A DNA stretch of 64,000 bases from Iodobacter arcticus (GCF_042664895.1 NZ_JBHTBQ010000033.1:186001-250000), one strand, 5' to 3'; counted from the stretch's first letter, positions 24,796 through 34,510 are shown. Notes: generated by a model not told the origin, from the sequence alone. Made by a program: numbers and translations.

Positions 24796-25758
24796 ATGTT
24801 GCAAGAGATTCTGCCACGGATTGTGTTTTTAGATAGAGACTCTTTACCGCTTACTTTACTCCCCTTACAAGCCGCGCATCAATGGCAGGAATATGCCAAT
24901 ACCGCCGTGAGCGAGGTGGTAGATCGTCTGATGCTCGCTGATATTGCTATCAGCAATAAAGTGCCGATTACGGCAGCAACCATTGCGGCTTGCCCAAATT
25001 TAAAAATGATTGCCGTTGCTGCAACCGGTTATAACCAGATTGATTTGGCAGCTTGCAAAGCGCGCGGGATTCGCGTTTGTAATATTCGTGATTATGCTTT
25101 AGCCGGGGTGCCTGAACATGCGCTGATGTTGATGCTGGCTTTACGGCGGCAGCTATTGGCTTACCGTGCGGATGTTGAGGCCGGTCAATGGCAGCAGGCA
25201 AAAAGCTTTTGTCATTTTTCTGCGCCGATTCACGATTTAGCAGGCAGCACGCTGACTTTAATCGGTTCAGGCGCTTTGGGGCAGGCGATGGCGAGCTTGG
25301 CTCGTGCTTTAGGTATGGAGGTGCTCTTTGCTGAACGAAAACACGCCAAGGAAGTGCGTCAGGGCTTTGTCGATTTTAATGAGGCGCTTTCCCGTGCCGA
25401 TGTGCTGAGCTTGCATTGCCCGTTTAATGCGCAAACCAGTAATCTGATTGGGCAGGCAGAATTAGCCTTAATGAAAAACGATGCGGTGCTGATTAATACG
25501 GCAAGAGGTGGTTTGGTAGATGAAGTGGCGTTACTGCATGCTTTGCAGGTAGGGCAATTAGGCGGGGCAGGGCTGGATGTTTTAATCACGGAGCCGCCAA
25601 GAAATGGCAATGCTTTATTGGATATCAGCCTGCCCAATTTGATTATCACACCGCATATTGCATGGGCAGGGCAATTTACCATGCAGCAATTGGCAGATCA
25701 GTTGATTCACAATGTTGATGCGTTTTTAGCGGGAGAAGCTAAGAATGTTGTGGTGTAA
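24796..25758 (+). CDS. D-2-hydroxyacid dehydrogenase (hydroxypyruvate/glycerate dehydrogenase-like)
   Basis: 320 aa. Two Rossmann lobes: catalytic lobe with AATGYNQIDL, NAD-binding motif LIGSGALGQAMA (~153-164), catalytic Arg in NTARGGLVDE, Glu in LITEPPRNG and His in TPHIAWAG. The overall pattern fits NAD-dependent glycerate dehydrogenases that reduce hydroxypyruvate, but related 2-ketoacid reductases cannot be excluded. Confidence 0.87.
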   Translation: MLQEILPRIVFLDRDSLPLTLLPLQAAHQWQEYANTAVSEVVDRLMLADIAISNKVPITAATIAACPNLKMIAVAATGYNQIDLAACKARGIRVCNIRDYALAGVPEHALMLMLALRRQLLAYRADVEAGQWQQAKSFCHFSAPIHDLAGSTLTLIGSGALGQAMASLARALGMEVLFAERKHAKEVRQGFVDFNEALSRADVLSLHCPFNAQTSNLIGQAELALMKNDAVLINTARGGLVDEVALLHALQVGQLGGAGLDVLITEPPRNGNALLDISLPNLIITPHIAWAGQFTMQQLADQLIHNVDAFLAGEAKNVVV

Positions 25759-25841
25759 TTAAAGTGCAACTCATTCAAAAACACGGCTTTGGCAAAATAA
25801 ATTAAGTTCATTCGCCATCTCGCCGTGTTTTAAACGCTCAC

Positions 25842-26507
25842 TTAGGCTGCTTGGGTCAGTAAGTTTCTCGCTTCGGTGAGCGAGCCAAGAATGGGGATTT
25901 TGAGTGCCACAGAGTGTGCCGATGGCGGGCGCAAATCGGGAATCATAATGACTTTGCAGCCCGCTTGATGAGCGGCTTGCACACCAAAGTCAGAATCCTC
26001 AAGCACGATGCATGAGGCCGGAGGCAAGTTAAATGCGGCTGCGGCTTTTTGATAGATTTCAGGTGCAGGTTTAGGGTGAGTGACTTCATCGCCACAAATG
26101 GCAAATTCAAATCGAGACCACAGACCCGCTGCGCGTAAATGATGCTCGGCAATGCTGCGGCGTGTTGAGGTGCAGACTGCCTTGGGGATATGCTGCGCTT
26201 CCAGCCAATCGAGGATATCGCTCAGGCCGGGACGATGGGCAATCGGTTCCTGGGTGCGCTCCATATAGAGTGCATGGCAGGCGGCGCGTAATTCTGCAAT
26301 CGGGGCATGGCTGCCAAGGTGCTCAAGCAGATAAACATCTGTTTTGCTGGAGTGCATGCCAATCATGCCAATCAGCACAGCACGTGGCATTTCAACGCCG
26401 AGTGTGGCAGCGGCGCTGGTCCAGCATTCAATACCTATGCTTTCGGTATCGAGCATCAGGCCGTCCATATCAAACAGGGCGGCTAGCGGTTTGGATATCA
26501 GATACAT
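25842..26507 (-). CDS. HAD-superfamily hydrolase (beta-phosphoglucomutase-like)
   Basis: 221 aa from ATG at 26507 (AAAGGG seven bases upstream); an in-frame ATG at 26537 has no site. Motif I DMDGLMLDTES near residue 14, CTSTRR (motif II), Lys in THPKPAPEIY and motif IV VLEDSDFGVQAA. Cap subdomain of the subfamily I phosphatase/phosphoglucomutase type. Substrate unknown. Divergent from the YchJ-like gene. Confidence 0.85.
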   Translation of the reverse strand: MYLISKPLAALFDMDGLMLDTESIGIECWTSAAATLGVEMPRAVLIGMIGMHSSKTDVYLLEHLGSHAPIAELRAACHALYMERTQEPIAHRPGLSDILDWLEAQHIPKAVCTSTRRSIAEHHLRAAGLWSRFEFAICGDEVTHPKPAPEIYQKAAAAFNLPPASCIVLEDSDFGVQAAHQAGCKVIMIPDLRPPSAHSVALKIPILGSLTEARNLLTQAA

Positions 26508-26594
26508 GCGGTGGCCCTTTGCAGAAAAGGGCTTCATTTTACGCCAGAGTGTGGCTTGCGGCCCTGTGCATTATTACGGCGACATTTGAAAGTA

Positions 26595-27014
26595 ATGAGT
26601 ATGATGCGCCAAGTGCTTTATGTGGGAGTTGTAAAGTTGAAAGAAACGAATTGCCCCTGTGAAAGTGGCCGGGTTTATACAAAATGCTGTGCGCCTTTTC
26701 ATGAGGGCGCCGCTACAGAAACGGCAGAACAATTGATGCGCTCACGCTATAGTGCTTTTGTATTGAATTTGCACGCTTACTTATTGGCGACTTGGCATTC
26801 ATCTACTCGGCCAGCGACGCTTGGCGATGAAGAGCCTGTGCGCTGGTTGGGTTTGAAAATTAAAGACGCTCAAACGCAAGCATCACATGCTGAAGTTGAG
26901 TTTATTGCGCGCTATAAAGTGGGTGGTAAAGCTTGGAAATTACATGAAAGAAGTCGTTTCGTTTTTGAGGAAGGCCGTTGGTATTACATCGATGGCGATA
27001 TGCTAGAAAGCTAA
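26595..27014 (+). CDS. YchJ-family (UPF0225) SEC-C-containing protein
   Basis: 139 aa from ATG 26595; a TTG at 26637, eight bases after GGGAG, gives 125 aa beginning LKETNCPCESG and better matches the family start. N-terminal SEC-C zinc-binding motif CPCESGRVYTKCC, then an NTF2-like YchJ domain (RSRYSAFVLNLHAYLLATWHSSTRP). Function of the family is not established. Confidence 0.85.
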   Translation: MSMMRQVLYVGVVKLKETNCPCESGRVYTKCCAPFHEGAATETAEQLMRSRYSAFVLNLHAYLLATWHSSTRPATLGDEEPVRWLGLKIKDAQTQASHAEVEFIARYKVGGKAWKLHERSRFVFEEGRWYYIDGDMLES

Positions 27015-27036
27015 AAGGAAGAATTGTGTTGCATTG

Positions 27037-27071
27037 ATAGGCGGGAAACCTAGGGGTTTTCCGCTATTTTT
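27037..27071 (+). terminator. Terminator after the YchJ-like gene
   Basis: ATAGGCGGGAAACC pairs imperfectly with GGTTTTCCGCTAT and runs into TTTTT. Confidence 0.75.
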
Positions 27072-27081
27072 ACGTCTTGGC

Positions 27082-27129
27082 TTGACAATAATCTCAACTT
27101 CTTATAATTTCAAACGGTCGTTTGAAATT
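27082..27129 (+). promoter_or_regulatory. psrA promoter with overlapping perfect palindromic operator
   Basis: TTGACA at 27082-27087 and TATAAT at 27103-27108 (15-base spacer, both consensus). The operator at 27106-27129 has perfect 11-bp arms, AATTTCAAACG and CGTTTGAAATT, around GT and overlaps the -10. It contains CAAAC-N4-GTTTG, the published binding pattern of Pseudomonas PsrA. Autorepression is inferred. Confidence 0.8.
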
Positions 27130-27164
27130 GTTCTAAATCAACTACACCCAGCAGGAGTCTTAAA

Positions 27165-27812
27165 GTGGTCGAATCGGTCAAGGCGCAAGACACAGCAAAC
27201 CGCATTTTGGATGCAGCCGAGCCTCTTTTTGTTGAACACGGCTTTGATGCCACGTCCATGCGCATGATTACGCAATCGGCCCGAGTCAATATTGCGGCGG
27301 TTAATTATTACTACCACTCTAAAGATGGTTTATTTCGTGCGGTATTTGAACGCAGGGCAGAGCCATTTGCAAGATTGCTATTAGGCAAACTTGAGGAATT
27401 GGAAAGTCATATTCCTAATCCAACTGCAGATCAAGTTGCCGAAGCATTTGTGATGGCTTCTTTAGAAATGGGTAGAAATCCAGAATACGGTGGTTTGTTG
27501 TTTGTTCGTTTGCTAGCTCGTACTTTTGTTGAGCCGCATCCGGAATTAAAAGCAACAATGCCACAGCGTTATGGTGAATTAACCCGGCGTTATTTAGTGG
27601 CATTAGGACGTGCTTTGCCACATTTGTCTGAATTAGATGTGCAATGGCGTTTCCACTTTTTATCCAGTGCTATGTTTAATGCATTCGCGGGTAATAATGT
27701 TTTACGCCTCTTTACCGAAAGCTCACTCGTCAATGCCCGTGATCCGGCATTGGTGGTTCGTCAATTGATGCCTTTTATTTCTGCTGGGCTGAATGCACCA
27801 GCAGCCAAATAA
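27165..27812 (+). CDS. psrA: TetR-family transcriptional regulator PsrA-like
   Basis: 215 aa, GTG start with CAGGAG eight bases upstream. N-terminal TetR helix-turn-helix: ILDAAEPLFVEHGFDATSMRMITQSARVNIAAVNYYYHSKDGLFRAVFE. The ligand-binding C-terminal domain resembles PsrA, the fatty-acyl-responsive repressor of beta-oxidation genes in Pseudomonas. Encoded 13 bases upstream of fadE and behind a PsrA-type operator, which strongly supports the assignment. Acyl-CoA or fatty acid as inducer is inferred. Confidence 0.88.
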   Translation: MVESVKAQDTANRILDAAEPLFVEHGFDATSMRMITQSARVNIAAVNYYYHSKDGLFRAVFERRAEPFARLLLGKLEELESHIPNPTADQVAEAFVMASLEMGRNPEYGGLLFVRLLARTFVEPHPELKATMPQRYGELTRRYLVALGRALPHLSELDVQWRFHFLSSAMFNAFAGNNVLRLFTESSLVNARDPALVVRQLMPFISAGLNAPAAK

Positions 27813-27825
27813 CCCGGAGACTTCC

Positions 27826-30360
27826 ATGACTATCTTAATGTGTCTGCTCCTTGCCATTGTTGTTGTGGCTGCGTTGGCTTATTGCCGTGCACCCCTATGG
27901 CTTTCATCGCTTCTCTTACTGGCTGGTATTGGGGCGGGCGTGCAATTGCTAGGCTGGCACCCGGCGACGGCAATTGTGACGCTGGTGGTTTTGGCTGTTG
28001 CCAATGTAAAACCATTACGCAAAGTGCTGGTAACTGGCCCGATTTTTGGTGTGTTCCGCAAAATCACCCCCGCAATGTCGCAAACCGAGCAAGAAGCGGT
28101 TGATGCCGGCACGGTATGGTGGGATCGCGATTTGTTCTCGGGTAAGCCTGATTTCGATCGTCTGCACGCCATTCCTCAAGCCACCTTAACGGCTGAAGAA
28201 CAAGCTTTCTTGGATGGTCCGACCGAGCAGCTTTGCGCGATGCTGGATGATTGGAAAATCTCTACCCAGCATAAAGATCTGCCGCCTGAAGCTTGGCAAT
28301 TTATTAAAGACCAAGGCTTCTTGGGCATGATCATCAAGAAGAAGTATGGCGGTAAAGAATTCAGCAATACCGCGCATGCCCGCGTTGTAACTAAGATTGC
28401 AACCCGTTCTGGTTCGGCAGCTGTGTCGGTCATGGTGCCAAACTCACTCGGCCCCGGCGAGCTGTTGCAGCACTATGGTACGGACGAGCAAAAAAATTAC
28501 TACCTGCCACGTTTAGCTAAAGGGATTGATATTCCTTGCTTTGCACTGACCAGCCCTGATGCCGGTTCTGATGCGGGTGGTATTCCGGACTTTGGTAAGG
28601 TTTGTCGTGGTAGCTATACCGACCCACGTTCCGGTGTTCATCATGAAAATGTACTGGGTGTTCGCCTGACTTGGGAAAAGCGTTATATCACGCTAGGCCC
28701 GATCGCTACCGTACTTGGCATGGCGTTCAAGCTTTACGATCCTGAGCATTTATTGAGCGAAAAAGAAGATATCGGTATTACTTGCGCGCTAATTCCTACC
28801 GAGCACGAAGGCGTACATATTGGTCGTCGTCATTATCCCGGCACGGCTGTGTTCCAAAATGGTCCAAACTGGGGTAAGGATGTCTTTATTCCATTAGATT
28901 GGGTCATTGGTGGTAAAGATTATGTGGGTCAAGGCTGGCGCATGCTGGTTGAGTGTTTGTCGGTAGGTCGTTGTATTTCTCTGCCTGCGATGTCGGTTGC
29001 CTCGGGTATGGTGTCGTCTTACACCACAGGTGCTTACTCACGGATTCGTAATCAGTTTGGTTTGTCGATTGGCCGCTTTGAAGGTGTGGACGAAGCACTG
29101 GGCCGTATCGGTGGGATGACTTACCAGATGGATGCCGCACAGCGCTTGGCATTAGCTGGCCTCGATATGGGCGAAAAACCATCCGTCTTGTCAGGCATCT
29201 TGAAATATCACAACACCGAGCGTATGCGTAAGGTGATTAACGATGCGATGGATGTGCACGGTGGTAAAGCAGTATGTACCGGGCCTCGTAACTATCTGGC
29301 GGGTGCTTATGGTGCAATCCCGGTTGCGATTACCGTTGAAGGCGCGAATATTCTGACGCGCAGCATGATTATCTTTGGTCAGGGCGCAATTCGTTGCCAT
29401 CCTTTTGTACTGACTGAATTACGCGCTGCAATGAGTAAAGATTTAGGCGCTTTTGATACCGCCGTGATTGGCCATATTGGCTTTGCCGTATCGAATGCAG
29501 TACGTGCTTTTGTGATGGGTTTAACGGGCGCTAAATTAGTTGGCTCGCCAAAATCTGGCGCAATGGCTCAGCGTTATCGCAATGTAGTTCGTTTCTCTTC
29601 TGCTTTTGCATTCCTGGCAGATATGGGGATGGCTTCACTGGGCGGCAGCTTGAAGTTCCGTGAAAAACTATCGGCTCGTTTGGGTGATATGTTGTCGGGT
29701 CTTTATATTGCGACGGCTGCGCTGAAGAAATTTAATGACGATGGCGCGCCTAAAGAAGACTTGCCACTTGTGGCTTGGGCGGTTGATTCGGCGCTTTACG
29801 ATTGCCAGGTGGCAATGGATGGCTTTATGGCCAACCACCCAAGCCGTCTGCTGGCGTTCTTGATGCGTGTTCTGGTGTTCCCGTTTGGTTTGAGCTTAAA
29901 AGCAGCAACAGATAGCGATGGCACACAAATTGCCCGCCTATTGATGGAGCCATCGGTAGCACGCGATCGTCTGACGCAATATATGTACCGCTCTAAAGAT
30001 GAAAGTGATCCTGTTGGTGTGTTAGAGCATGCGCTGAAAGCCGTGATTGAAACTGAAGCGCTGGAAGGCAAGCTGCGTAATGCGCACCGTAAAGGCACTT
30101 TAAAGAGCATTACAGCAGCTGAGCGTTTGGTTGAGGCACAAAGTGCAGGTTTGATTTCTGCTGCTGAATTTGCTGCCGTAGAGCGGGCACGTCGCTTACG
30201 CCGTGAAGTGATTATGGTGGATGATTTTGACGCCACGCTCACGTTCTCTGACGATAATGCAATTCACCGCGACATTATCAGTGAGCCAAAAGCAGTAGTC
30301 GCTAAAGCCACTAGTCAAGAAAGTGTAAAAATAGCAACAGAAACACCACCAGTGTCATAA
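27826..30360 (+). CDS. fadE: Acyl-CoA dehydrogenase FadE
   Basis: 844 aa from ATG at 27826 (CCGGAGA five bases upstream); the in-frame ATG at 27793 lies inside psrA. Residues ~1-65 carry two or three hydrophobic segments as in E. coli FadE. The dehydrogenase domains follow (FALTSPDAGSDAGGIPD for FAD binding, GPNWGKDVFIPLDWVIGG) and then the long FadE-specific C-terminal domain (DUF1974-like). First oxidation step of the beta-oxidation cycle, electrons going to ETF. Cotranscribed with psrA. Confidence 0.96.
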   Translation: MTILMCLLLAIVVVAALAYCRAPLWLSSLLLLAGIGAGVQLLGWHPATAIVTLVVLAVANVKPLRKVLVTGPIFGVFRKITPAMSQTEQEAVDAGTVWWDRDLFSGKPDFDRLHAIPQATLTAEEQAFLDGPTEQLCAMLDDWKISTQHKDLPPEAWQFIKDQGFLGMIIKKKYGGKEFSNTAHARVVTKIATRSGSAAVSVMVPNSLGPGELLQHYGTDEQKNYYLPRLAKGIDIPCFALTSPDAGSDAGGIPDFGKVCRGSYTDPRSGVHHENVLGVRLTWEKRYITLGPIATVLGMAFKLYDPEHLLSEKEDIGITCALIPTEHEGVHIGRRHYPGTAVFQNGPNWGKDVFIPLDWVIGGKDYVGQGWRMLVECLSVGRCISLPAMSVASGMVSSYTTGAYSRIRNQFGLSIGRFEGVDEALGRIGGMTYQMDAAQRLALAGLDMGEKPSVLSGILKYHNTERMRKVINDAMDVHGGKAVCTGPRNYLAGAYGAIPVAITVEGANILTRSMIIFGQGAIRCHPFVLTELRAAMSKDLGAFDTAVIGHIGFAVSNAVRAFVMGLTGAKLVGSPKSGAMAQRYRNVVRFSSAFAFLADMGMASLGGSLKFREKLSARLGDMLSGLYIATAALKKFNDDGAPKEDLPLVAWAVDSALYDCQVAMDGFMANHPSRLLAFLMRVLVFPFGLSLKAATDSDGTQIARLLMEPSVARDRLTQYMYRSKDESDPVGVLEHALKAVIETEALEGKLRNAHRKGTLKSITAAERLVEAQSAGLISAAEFAAVERARRLRREVIMVDDFDATLTFSDDNAIHRDIISEPKAVVAKATSQESVKIATETPPVS

Positions 30361-30368
30361 AAAGCAGG

Positions 30369-30394
30369 GGGATTTCATCCTTGGATGAAATCCC
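30369..30394 (+). terminator. Hairpin after fadE
   Basis: GGGATTTCATCC directly faces GGATGAAATCCC with two bases between; no T-tract follows, so termination is uncertain. Confidence 0.5.
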
Positions 30395-30403
30395 TAATGC
30401 GCC

Positions 30404-30417
30404 AAAACAGTTGTTTG
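30404..30417 (+). promoter_or_regulatory. Possible second PsrA-type site upstream of fadL
   Basis: AAAAC-AGTT-GTTTG differs from CAAAC-N4-GTTTG by one base and keeps the spacing. It lies 175 bases before the fadL start. Confidence 0.4.
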
Positions 30418-30591
30418 AATAAAAATAAGCTTGCATTCATTTAAAGACCTAAATTAAAACGGCCCTAAAAGCAAAAAATAAGCAGGGGCTAGCTTACTTT
30501 TAGCGAAAGTACCAAAGAGTACTTGGGGTTTGTTGCAGATAAACTGCTTAGGACTAAACCACAGGCCACTGGCCACAGTAGGAGATAGACG

Positions 30592-31896
30592 ATGTCTGGA
30601 ACTATTCGTATGGCAATTCGTACTTTAGGTGTGGCAAGCTTATTTTTGACTGGTAATGTGCTTGCTTCGGGTTACCATTTTGGTGTGCAAAGTGTGAGCT
30701 CGCAAGGTGTTGCTAATTCAAATGCTGCCGAGGCAGAAGACGCTTCTGTATTGTTTTATAACCCTGCGGGTATGACCAATTTGCGCGGCACCAATATATC
30801 GGGTGCTTTGATTGTAGTAGATCCGCGTATTAGCTTGTCTAATCTGAATGCGAGTAATAGCCGCGGTAAGCCTGTTACCGGGAATGATGGCGGTTCACCT
30901 ACAGGCCCTGTGTTTGTTCCGCAAAGCTATATTACCCATCAAGTAAACGATCAACTGTTTGTCGGCTTGGCCATGTTTGTGCCGTTTGGCGATAAAACCA
31001 ATTTTGATGAAAAATGGATCGGCCGTTACAACGGTACCGATCTTGAATTAATGACGCTAGCACTCAATCCTTCTGTTGCGTACAAAATCAATGAGCAGTT
31101 TTCTGTGGGCGCAGGTGTTACCGCCCAATATATGAAAGCGCGCTTTAAGAAAATGATTGATCTAGGCAAGCTAACCGTAGGTGGCAATCCTACTCCGGCC
31201 CTTGATGGATCGATGGATTACGAGGGGGACGACTGGGCTTATGGCTTTAATCTGGGAGTGACCTGGAAAGTGGATGATAGTTTGCGCTTTGGTGCGGCTT
31301 ATCGTTCTAGCCTAAGCCATAGCCTGCAAGGTGATACTAAGTTTACCGTGCCGTCTGTTTTCCCTCCGAGTATTTCGGTGGCTGGAAAGCTGCTTAATTC
31401 AAATGGTACAGTCGATTTAGAAACACCAGATTCATTTGCGATTAACTTTTATAAAAAATTAAATAATCAATTCGCATTAACGGGCGATTGGACACACACC
31501 TGGCATTCTAAATTTCAAGATTTAATTCTGAAAACAGATGCAGGTTTTAATGCGGATATTGAACAAAAGTGGCGCGATACTGATCGTTTCTCTTTAGGTT
31601 TAAGTTATCAATATAACGATCCTTTGAAGTTGCGTGTGGGTCTGGCTTACGATCAATCACCGGCGGATCAGGCGAAATATCGTATTGCTAACTTGCCAGA
31701 TAGCGATCGTTATTGGTTCTCTACTGGGTTTAATTACGCCATTGATAAAAATATGTCAGTGGATGTAGCTTATACCTATGTGAAGTTTAAAGATTCAAGC
31801 ATGGCGAATATTGATAGCAGCAATGCTGTAACAACGAATGCAAATGTTTCTGCGTATGCCAATGTATTTGGCGCGCAATTGAATTACCGCTTCTAA
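30592..31896 (+). CDS. fadL: Outer-membrane long-chain fatty acid transporter
   Basis: 434 aa. Signal peptide ends ...NVLA at ~residue 25; the mature N-terminus SGYHFGVQSVSSQGVANSNAAEAEDASVLFYNPAGMT is the FadL signature that forms the hatch domain. The remainder is a 14-strand barrel ending in ...NYRF, with terminal Phe for BAM recognition. Strong context: downstream of psrA-fadE and upstream of the hydratase/dehydrogenase and thiolase. Confidence 0.95.
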   Translation: MSGTIRMAIRTLGVASLFLTGNVLASGYHFGVQSVSSQGVANSNAAEAEDASVLFYNPAGMTNLRGTNISGALIVVDPRISLSNLNASNSRGKPVTGNDGGSPTGPVFVPQSYITHQVNDQLFVGLAMFVPFGDKTNFDEKWIGRYNGTDLELMTLALNPSVAYKINEQFSVGAGVTAQYMKARFKKMIDLGKLTVGGNPTPALDGSMDYEGDDWAYGFNLGVTWKVDDSLRFGAAYRSSLSHSLQGDTKFTVPSVFPPSISVAGKLLNSNGTVDLETPDSFAINFYKKLNNQFALTGDWTHTWHSKFQDLILKTDAGFNADIEQKWRDTDRFSLGLSYQYNDPLKLRVGLAYDQSPADQAKYRIANLPDSDRYWFSTGFNYAIDKNMSVDVAYTYVKFKDSSMANIDSSNAVTTNANVSAYANVFGAQLNYRF

Positions 31897-31980
31897 TCGT
31901 TTTTATCCCTCCCTTCGGGGAGGGCCTAGTGACTCTGGGCGGCTCTCGCCGCTCTTCCTTTCCTTTTAGCGAGGCTAAAC

Positions 31981-34350
31981 ATGGCCAATACCGTGCATAT
32001 CCGTCAGGTTGCCGTTCTCGGCGCGGGCGTAATGGGAGCGCAAATTGCTGCCCATCTTGCCAATGCGGGAATTAAAACCGTTTTATTTGATTTGCCTGCC
32101 AAAGAAGGCGATGCAAATGGCATTGCAACAAAGGCAATTGCCAATCTTAAAAAAATGAAACCGTCGCCATTAGCCTCTGCTATGCGTGCGGATCATATTG
32201 AGCCAGCTAATTATGGCTCTGATTTAGAAAAATTAAAAGATTGCGATTTAATTATTGAGGCCATTGCTGAACGCCTTGATTGGAAACTCGATCTATATGC
32301 CAAGATTGCTCCTTTCGTAGCTCCACATGCTATTTTGGCATCCAATACTTCTGGGCTATCGATTAATTCCTTGGCGGGCGGTGTGCCTGCTGAGCTACGC
32401 AGCCGTTTCTGCGGTATTCATTTCTTTAATCCGCCACGTTATATGTATCTGGTTGAGTTGATTGCTGATTCCCAGACTAATCCTGCGATGATGGACGCGC
32501 TGGAAAGCTTCCTTGCTACCCGCATGGGCAAGGGCGTAGTACGCGCTAAAGACACCCCTAACTTTGTTGCCAACCGCATTGGTGTGTTCTCCATGCTGGC
32601 AACGATTTATCACGCCGAACGCCTCGGCATCCGTTTTGATGTGGTTGATGATCTGACTGGCCCACGCTTGGGTCGTCCGAAATCAGCGACTTTCCGCACT
32701 GCCGACGTGGTTGGCCTTGATACTTTTGCTCATGTGGTTAAAACCATGACCGAGCAACTGGCCGCAGATCCTTGGCATAAATACTTCACCGTTCCGGCTT
32801 GGATGCAAAAGCTGATTGAAAACGGCGCTTTGGGCCAAAAAACCAAGGCGGGCGTATTCAAGAAAGTAGGCCGTGATGTGTTGATGCTTGATCCAAGCAC
32901 TGGCGAATATATTGCCGGCGGCCAGAAGGGTAGCGATGAAGTTAAAGCGCTGCTGAAAATTACCGATCCGGCTGCACGCTTTAAAGCATTGCGCGAATCG
33001 GCTCATCCAGAAGCGCAATTCCTCTGGGCCTGCATGCGCGATGTATGGCATTACATCAGCTATCACCTCGATACGATCGCAGACAATGCACGCGATGTGG
33101 ATTTTGCGATTCGCTGGGGTTTCGGCTGGAATCAGGGCCCATTTGAGCAGTGGCAAGCCGCTGGCTGGAAAGAGATTGCTGCGGCCATTGCTGCGGATTC
33201 AGCTGCAGGCCAAGCGATGAGCGATGTGGCTCTGCCAGCTTGGGTGGCTTCGCGTGATGCAGTGCATACGCCAGCAGGCTCTTTCAGTGCGGCAGACAAT
33301 GCACTCAAACAACGCTCCAACTTGCCGGTTTATAAGCGTCAGCTTTATCCACCAACCGTGGTCGGTGATGCAGCGCCTGTGTATGGCGAAACGATTTTTG
33401 AAAATGACGGCGTTCGCCTCTGGGTTCAGCCGGGTGAAGATGTGGCTGTGCTTAGCTTTAAAACCAAGGCGCATTGCATCGGCCCAGATGTTCTGGCTGG
33501 CGTAAATCAAGCGGTTACGATCGCTGAAGAGCGCTACGCTGGCTTGGTGGTTTGGCATCCAGAAGCACCGTTCTCGGTAGGTGCAGATTTGATGAGCATG
33601 GGCCCAGCCTTTATGACTGGCGACTTTGCTTCGATCGAAAACATGGTGGCCGAATTCCAAAAAGCCAGCATGCGCATCAAATATGCCGCAGTGCCGGTGG
33701 TTGGCGCGGCTCAGGGCTATGCCTTTGGTGGCGGTTGTGAATTCTTAATGCACTGCTCACGCGTTGTGGCTTGCCTTGAAACCTACATCGGATTGGTTGA
33801 AGTGGGCGTGGGTCTCTTGCCTGCAGGTGGCGGTTGTAAAGAATTTGCACTGCGTGCCTCGCAAGAAGCGAAGGGCGATATCGTTGGCGCACTGAAAGAT
33901 TACTACCTGTCGGTAGCGATGGCGAAAGTGGGTACAAGTGCAGAAGAAGGCCAGCAAATTGGCTATCTGCGTAGCTCCGATATTATTGTGTTTAACCCGA
34001 ATGAATTGCTCTACGTGGCTAAAGCGCAAGTACGCGCCATGAGCGAATCAGGCTACAAAGCACCGGTTAAGCCAAAAGCATTTGCTGTAGCGGGCCGCGC
34101 AGGCGCTGCCACCATCAAGGGCCAGCTGATCAATATGCTGGAAGGCGGCTTTATTTCTAAGCACGACTACCTGATTGCCGGCCATATCGCCGAAATCATG
34201 ACCGGTGGTGATGTAGATGCGGGCACGCTGGTGGACGAAGAATGGATCTTGAAGCTGGAACGTGAACGCTTTATGAAGCTGCTGAAAACCGGCAAAACGC
34301 AAGAGCGCATCATGTATATGCTGGAAAACAACAAGCCGCTGCGTAACTAA
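31981..34350 (+). CDS. 3-hydroxyacyl-CoA dehydrogenase/enoyl-CoA hydratase, FadN-type domain order
   Basis: 789 aa. The NAD-binding dehydrogenase comes first (VAVLGAGVMGAQIAAHLANAG at ~9-29, IHFFNPPRYMYLVELI). The crotonase domain is C-terminal (FSVGADLMSMG ~529, GYAFGGGCEFLMHC, EVGVGLLPAGGGCKEF). E. coli FadB has the opposite order; Bacillus FadN has this order and nearly this length. It performs hydration of enoyl-CoA and oxidation of L-3-hydroxyacyl-CoA. Followed by the thiolase after a 222-base gap containing a repeat. Confidence 0.94.
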   Translation: MANTVHIRQVAVLGAGVMGAQIAAHLANAGIKTVLFDLPAKEGDANGIATKAIANLKKMKPSPLASAMRADHIEPANYGSDLEKLKDCDLIIEAIAERLDWKLDLYAKIAPFVAPHAILASNTSGLSINSLAGGVPAELRSRFCGIHFFNPPRYMYLVELIADSQTNPAMMDALESFLATRMGKGVVRAKDTPNFVANRIGVFSMLATIYHAERLGIRFDVVDDLTGPRLGRPKSATFRTADVVGLDTFAHVVKTMTEQLAADPWHKYFTVPAWMQKLIENGALGQKTKAGVFKKVGRDVLMLDPSTGEYIAGGQKGSDEVKALLKITDPAARFKALRESAHPEAQFLWACMRDVWHYISYHLDTIADNARDVDFAIRWGFGWNQGPFEQWQAAGWKEIAAAIAADSAAGQAMSDVALPAWVASRDAVHTPAGSFSAADNALKQRSNLPVYKRQLYPPTVVGDAAPVYGETIFENDGVRLWVQPGEDVAVLSFKTKAHCIGPDVLAGVNQAVTIAEERYAGLVVWHPEAPFSVGADLMSMGPAFMTGDFASIENMVAEFQKASMRIKYAAVPVVGAAQGYAFGGGCEFLMHCSRVVACLETYIGLVEVGVGLLPAGGGCKEFALRASQEAKGDIVGALKDYYLSVAMAKVGTSAEEGQQIGYLRSSDIIVFNPNELLYVAKAQVRAMSESGYKAPVKPKAFAVAGRAGAATIKGQLINMLEGGFISKHDYLIAGHIAEIMTGGDVDAGTLVDEEWILKLERERFMKLLKTGKTQERIMYMLENNKPLRN

Positions 34351-34382
34351 TTGACATCTAAAGCTGCAACACCCAAATCTTG

Positions 34383-34510
34383 AACCACGGAGGACACAGA
34401 GAACACAGAGTTTCACGGAGAAAAGCATGATAGTTTCCACTTAAGATCTGTTTACAGATAGATGGTTTTGCTTGGTTTTCTCCTTTTCCTCCGTGTTCTC
34501 CGTGTTGAGG
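34383..34510. repeat. CACAGAG-type inverted repeat, copy 1
   Basis: CCACGGAGGACACAGAGAAC at the left and, read from the other strand on the right, AACACGGAGAACACGGAGG form long imperfect arms around a ~65-bp centre. A degraded copy lies at 42904. No coding capacity; it separates two genes of the fatty-acid block. Confidence 0.6.
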
